A stretch of DNA of 64,000 nt from Sipunculus nudus (Eukaryota; Annelida; Sipuncula; Golfingiida; Sipunculidae). Below, piece after piece: positions 58,778 to 64,000 of the stretch. The first letter of the stretch is position 1. Each line of letters opens with the position of its first letter. Location of the stretch: the NCBI GenBank assembly GCA_026874595.1, contig CM049313.1, positions 53,555,659 to 53,619,658 of the forward strand, written 5' to 3'. The position numbers and the translations under genes are program-made. The notes under the pieces are model-generated. The model saw nothing but the letters and a program-made list of their open reading frames with translations, had not been told where the DNA came from and did not search any database.

Positions 58778-60721
58778 ATGACTCGCACGGTCTGCATGCT
58801 TCTTCTGACAGGTAGGTTTGTATAAATACATTGGTTCAGGAAATTTATCTTTTGGACCCATAACTTCATTCCAGTGATCATGAATAAGATAACTAGCGGT
58901 TCATCCATCATTTTTACATGCCAACTGTAACATCCGGGCTTTAATTTGTCCGCAGATTAATTAGCAGTGAAACTTGGAGAAATAAACTTGATGAGGTTCA
59001 TTCAGGGAGCGGGAATGAGAAACGAAGGTACTGGATCTATATGCAGAGAGTGTTCGGTTGCAAGGGCATCTGTATATCTGCAAAGTTTAAAGCGGTATAA
59101 CGATGTTCTTGGACCACGCCCAAATACTTAAATTATAGTAGGAAGTTTGCTTGGACGGTTTACGTTCCAACATAGAGATACGCTCCAATCCATCAAAATT
59201 TTATATTATCTTTTAATGAAAATTTTAAACATTACAAAAAAAGCGATATTCTTGGCCTAGTAACAATTACGTTACGTAACAATTTTGTTACGAACGTTTT
59301 CTTTCCTTATTCCACCGCCCCCCCCCCCCCCCCCTTCCGCTCAAAGCCCGCAGTAACTGTAACTAGTTGGAATTGGTTACATATATGTATAATATATAAC
59401 ATATGTGAAAATATATAGTTGTAATTCTAATCAATTAAAAATTATCGTGATAAAAGATAGATATCTCAGTCTTTTTAAATATTTACTTAATATGTATTTA
59501 TATTATTTAAAAGGTAGTCTATGATGTTCTATGTGAAATATATACCTAAAGTCTGGTAAAACATTCCAGCTCCACTGATAAATCTATTCACTTTTATTAA
59601 GTGGCATTCATATAAGCCTCAAACAAAACGTTTCATATTGTCATGGCTTCTGTGGCCTGGGGGTAGAGCACAGGACTCAAAGGCAGGAGGTCGCCTCAGG
59701 CGAACCCCCCCCCCCCCCCCCCACACACACACACTATGTGTGTGCTCTGCAGGCTTTATGGGAAGGCCTTGTCCTACGGCCGTGGTTCACTAACAAACGG
59801 GTCCGCCTCTTTGGGGTTCCTCGGAGGTATGACTCAGGTATGTGGATGATTACAGAACCAGGTGCATAAGTCACCGGGCCTGGTTAACACTAGAATATAA
59901 ATTGAGAGAAAGCCGTGGGCTATTGCCCTGTCACGTTGTCTGAAACTGGAATGTTTTTCTGCAGATGTGCATATTCTAAGTTAAACTGGCATTAAAATTT
60001 GGAGGTGGTACCTAAATATTATATATTTTCGATGCATGGTTCATTTCTATATTATGTAGTTATGTAATGTTTATCATCTATATCAATGACTTTTTTTTAT
60101 TTATGAAATAGACATTTTGAAAATGAAATTCAGTGCATGCAAAAAGTAATTAAGTGACAATGGCAAATTTCATAATTTGCATCGTGTTTGGTTTTAATAT
60201 TCTTATTCTTTACACCCTTGTTCGAAACCTGAGCTAATTTGTGAAGTAATATAAAAAATTTAAACGTTTATATATACTTTTTTTTGCTATAGGTGTAATT
60301 CTGGCTTGGTCAAACGGGTCAGTGAATGCGTGGTACTATAGTTCAACCTCGTGGCATCACGAGACCACAGTGCAGCGTGAACGTGAACCGACCACGACAT
60401 CCGTGACAACTGAAATCGACGCAACGACAAGTAACGTACCAACAGGTCCCAATAATAGGTAACGAGGATGTTTCAAACAGTTCTCTGACGTCATGAAATG
60501 TACAACGACAAATTAATCAGCTTGATCAAGCACCATCATGTAATAATAACCTAAATTAAAGATTATTGATAAAACCTTGGTTAATTATACACAGGTACTT
60601 CGCATTTTTAAGCCTTGTACTGGTATGGATTACTGGCATGGAGAGGAAAACCAATCAGCTCAGAATTTCTTATGAAATGTTCTTTTTTTACCCCACACAA
60701 TAAACAATATTTTTTATTAAA

Positions 60722-60782
<61 letters not shown>

Positions 60783-61312
60783 ATATATATATGTAACGAA
60801 GACAAATTGCTCAGGGAAAAGTATTGGGCCGATCCGGTATTCGAACCCATGTCGGTGGCGCACATGTCCGGCGTTCAAACTGCTTCACCAGAAAAGCAAG
60901 CTTCACTAGCGAGACAGTTCGGTTCGCTTTTATGTCACCCCGAAACAATATATAATGTGAGAGATATAAGAATGATATAACTATGGTTAATTTTGCTTTT
61001 TGGCCATACTATTATTATATTTACATGTTAGGTATTGCGGAAAAGCAGGAATCAAGAAATCAAAAGTAAGACTTAAAAATAACGTAATACAACTAATGGG
61101 CCACGTACTCCATTCCTCCATTAGTACTAAGGTGATTGTATGGGAGTGTAGAGATTAACCTTGCTAATTCAATGTAATATGTCAAGATACCATACTAACA
61201 TTCCTATTATAAGGGAATCTTACGATATATAGTTTTGTTTTTCAGCGCCTGCAAACACGATATGAAAACGGCCATGATCTTGTTGGCGCTGGGCGTCTGC
61301 ACAGTGTACTAG
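58778..61312 (+). CDS. Small Thr-rich secreted or GPI-anchored-like protein, copy B (three exons, intact)
   Basis: Exons 58778-58811, 60293-60458, 61246-61312, joining to 267 nt (88 codons plus stop). Donors are GTAGGT and GTAACG; acceptors are TTTTTTGCTATAG and TTTGTTTTTCAG. Residues 1-16 (MTRTVCMLLLTGVILA) form a signal peptide split by a phase 1 intron. NGS at 19-21 is an N-glycosylation sequon. Residues 36-62 are Thr-rich and probably O-glycosylated. NNSAC at 65-69 could hold a GPI attachment site before the hydrophobic tail MKTAMILLALGVCTVY (73-88). The mature peptide would be about 50 residues, CD52-like in layout but with no claimed homology. Its paralogue is at 34537-38391. No enzyme or binding motif is visible. 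Confidence 0.6.
59318..59334. repeat. Poly-C tract of 17 in intron 1 of small gene B
   Basis: Uninterrupted C run. Confidence 0.9.
59643..59960 (+). repeat. tRNA-headed SINE-like repeat with internal poly-C
   Basis: Head with A-box-like TGGCCTGGGGGTAGAGCACA, related to the tRNA-like sequence at 9939-10017. Then a run of 18 C (59705-59722), (CA)n, and a GC-rich body GGGTCCGCCTCTTTGGGGTT. It lies in intron 1 of small gene B and has no match in copy A. Confidence 0.5.
60722..60950 (-). repeat. (AT)n array and tRNA-derived SINE, copy 3
   Basis: AT array at about 60722-60791 adjoins the SINE at 60793-60950, which on minus has CTGGTGAAGCAGTTTGAACG, CGACATGGGTTCGAAT and CGGATCGGCCC. It lies in intron 2 of small gene B. 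Confidence 0.7.
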
Positions 61313-62259
61313 ATTGGGGAATAATTACACAAATGTAAATTGATATGACAGATATGACACTATAATTGTAAAATATATTTCTGGTTATGACGTCACAGGC
61401 GCCATTTTCATTTCCTGAAAACCGAGCCACAGAATAAGAGTGACCAAGAATCCAGGACTCGGATCAACAAATGACGTCATGTGTGGAGATTCCCATTTGC
61501 CTTCATTGATACCTGTGCGTAACTGTTGCAATACCCATGCATTAAATAAGTATTATTAAGCTGTTAGATTGCTTAATTTACCAGGCATAGGAGGACATCA
61601 ACGATACACATGGCTGAAAATAATGATCGGTGACGTTCGCGGCTCCGTGAGGATCCGAGGTCTCAACCAGGTGGCGTAATCTTAATAATATAGATAACTT
61701 ATGTCGTGCCATATTACTTACTATTAAAAGACAATAGTTAGGTGTTAAACATATCTACGGTGTCTAAAACTGCAAGATATAGCATTATGGCTCAATCCTT
61801 ACATTAATTGTGATAAATATTAACATCTCAACCTAACAGATTAATATTGGTGTAAACATTTGATCATATTGTCCGTTTCATGGTAAACAGCCTGCATGCA
61901 TGTACAAAGTTTCACCTCTGGAACCCTTGTATGGTTGATATAGATACATTATATCCCTGTGACTGAATATCGTTCAAGAAATGTTGGTTAAAATGATTGT
62001 GTTGTAAAATATTACAGACGATTAAAAGACAAATGCATTCAGTAACTTGTGTTATATATACTGTTAGAGTTTATCATATAAAAACTATTATACTATGCAA
62101 ATATCTGATTAAACAGTGATGAGAAGAAATCGGATCGTATTTCACGACTTAAGATAGGCCAATCTCTGGACTAGAGTTGTCCGAATTAAGTTATATTTGG
62201 ATTTTGCCTGAAGATAGTGTTATAAACACACATTGTGATATGATGTGCGGCCACATTTT

Positions 62260-63170
62260 TATATTTAATTTTTAGCCGCCGCAACCTCTTTTTTGGGTTT
62301 CAGACTTTTTGCGGCCTGAACCCCATCCCCTCTTCCGGACTGGAGGACCTTTTTTTAAGGTTTTGTCTTCAGTTGTCCTGAGTTGGACCCCCTCAATTCG
62401 TGAATCCTGGATCCACTCCTGGACCCGACACAGAAACAAATATCTCCACTCATCTATTTTCTGAATTTTGTTATTTATGTATTTTCCCAAATGTTATACA
62501 TCAAAGAGGTCATAGTTATAAACAAAAGGCCCGCGAAGCTGTAGACGAAAGTTGATTACAAATAAATTATGAATTCATTCTTGGGCAGTTTGTGTATGTG
62601 TGTAGATGCTAAAGTAGTTTACAAAACATTCCTATGTGACATACAACAACACGTATAAGGATTAGGCGAACTACGACCAAAAAGGAGAGGGCAAATATTA
62701 ATCTTTGGCGGATTTCTTAAAATAAATATTGTTTCTAACTTTTGTGGCGTATCTGCAGGTATGCAACATAAAGATAAAGAAAAACTAAACAGATAATCAA
62801 AGGGCTTGTGTTGAAATTCACACAGCAGTCATTGTTCACTCATTGGTCAAACTGTAAAAAAGATGAATTGTTTAATACTTGACATATAACGAATTGATTG
62901 TAGTCAATCAAGAAGCCGCATACACATGAGGACATTCCTGCTTGAATAAGTGTGTGTATGTTACTAACTGAACTATATGTGTATTCTTTCCTTGCATATG
63001 TACATATAGGTTCAGCCAGACACACACAAAAAAAGTGTCAACAGTGTTTTGGAAGCAAACCTCGAATGCAGTGAGCGGGTGATTTTGTGTTTCTTTTTCT
63101 TTAACGGGAGAGACACAATACATGTATAAAATGTGCCAGGGTGTTTAGAAAACTTTTAAAATTTTCAAAA
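62260..63170. other. No supported gene
   Basis: Contains a pyrimidine/purine-skewed patch at 62280-62420 but no splice-bounded exon or recognisable repeat end. Confidence 0.4.
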
Positions 63171-63174
63171 ATTC

Positions 63175-63643
63175 TTTAAAGGTGCTCATTCACCTACCTT
63201 ATGAAAAAGAATGTGTGATTTCTAGCCTCCTCTTGGTGTATATTAATGATCTGAGGGTTATTTTGGCTGTGAAAAGTTCTCACAAGGCCATCCTTAAGAA
63301 GGTATGAACTTGTTTATCAACTACATTTTTTTGTAAACACAGCAATGTTGACAAAAGGGAAAACATGTAACCTAGGCTGGTAGGTTACAGATATGCGGAG
63401 GTAGAAAGGTCACTTGTTGCAAAACGCCATTTGCAAGGCTCTTGCTTATCTGACTTGCTCGGAGATGCCCTCGTTGAATTTGTTTTATTTTGGCGGGCCC
63501 ACATATATAATAAACACAGTGTTATCAACAAGACAAGCAGTCATTTATCAGGAATATCCACGTTTTCTGTCCCTTTAGTATAAAAGCTCCAATGGATTAC
63601 CTTTTAATTGAATAGGCCATTTAGGTGATTGGGCTCCTTTAAA
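63175..63643. mobile_element. MITE with 22-bp terminal inverted repeats and TTAA at both ends
   Basis: Left end TTTAAAGGTGCTCATTCACC and right end (reverse complement) TTTAAAGGAGCCCAATCACC match at 19 of 22 positions. TTAA lies inside both ends, which would fit a TTAA target duplication. The 425-bp interior has no ORF. A degenerate relative is at 23058-23440. Confidence 0.6.
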
Positions 63644-64000
63644 TCGTATATATGATCAATAATACATTAAGTCTATTTTCACATACTTTTGAGCATTATC
63701 TTAGGGAATGTGTGCCATTGCACAAGGCAACAACATTACAAAGGACTTGGTCTATATTTGCAAAAATAATTAATCCTTGAAAGATAGGAGCGGCGAATCG
63801 GTAGAACAATAATGTTAATTGTGTGGCCTTACTAGGACAACGCACCGAATGACACGTGCCACCTGTCGGGCCCTCAAGGTGCTTTTTTTTGGAGTAGATA
63901 GTGTCGGGGCATATGTCACCAAGATTTTTTTCCCTGAAAAAAGTGGACACCCTACATTTTTGTGATCCTTAGACCTTAACTTTTACCAAAAAAAATATGG

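Larger units (their letters stand above)
51980..62250. repeat. Segmental duplication copy B
   Basis: Partner of 29790-39240, same orientation. It contains B-only insertions: solo LTR 52367-53120, about 170 bp at 54255-54425, and a 2.8-kb block from about 55190 to 58010 that includes a second solo LTR. A short internal tandem copy of AAAGATAAATTGACCCACTC occurs at about 52072-52160. Confidence 0.85.

Overview
This window looks like nuclear DNA of an animal, most likely a lophotrochozoan and probably a bivalve mollusc. The DNA is AT-rich and the genes are split by canonical introns. Coding exons are sparse. Transposon debris is dense: non-LTR retrotransposons, solo LTRs, tRNA-derived SINEs, MITEs, and interspersed repeats with termini of a kind I associate with bivalve genomes. 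The taxon is inferred, not proven.

Layout. 1-8.6 kb has no convincing host gene; it holds a degenerate satellite-like array (4.0-4.4 kb) and a decayed LINE (4.4-6.7 kb). 8.6-17.7 kb (+ strand) holds a six-exon gene for a secreted, probably alpha-helical protein. 22.1-29.2 kb (- strand) holds its paralogue, convergent with it. The two share all five intron positions and phases, and exons 1, 2, 4 and 5 have identical lengths (55, 191, 147 and 184 nt). I do not recognise the family. Copy 1 carries an in-frame TAG in exon 5. Copy 2 has two GC donor sites and a tandem array abutting its exon 2 donor.

29.8-39.2 kb and 52.0-62.3 kb are two diverged copies of one roughly 9-10 kb segmental duplication (A and B), in the same orientation. 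A short third remnant lies at about 43.65-43.85 kb. Each main copy carries a small three-exon gene. Its predicted product (116 aa in A, 88 aa in B) has a signal peptide, a Thr/Pro-rich middle and a hydrophobic C-terminus that resembles a GPI-attachment signal. In A the exon 1 donor is changed from GT to GA, and exon 2 contains a run of 25 C. The copies differ by clean insertions (two solo LTRs in B, a tandem-repeat element in A), so these arrived after the duplication.

Between A and B lie an orphan exon candidate (44.5 kb), a fold-back element (44.9-45.7 kb) and a dead R2-like retrotransposon (about 48.2-51.7 kb) with a zinc finger, Myb-like region, reverse transcriptase and restriction-like endonuclease remains. 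The window also has an unusual number of G/C homopolymers (at least 17 of 10 nt or more) and long (AT)n arrays, mostly after 30 kb.

How the genes may work together is not visible from sequence. Both gene families encode small to medium secreted or surface proteins, are duplicated and lie side by side, which fits a rapidly evolving secreted-effector or surface-protein cluster. That is inference only.
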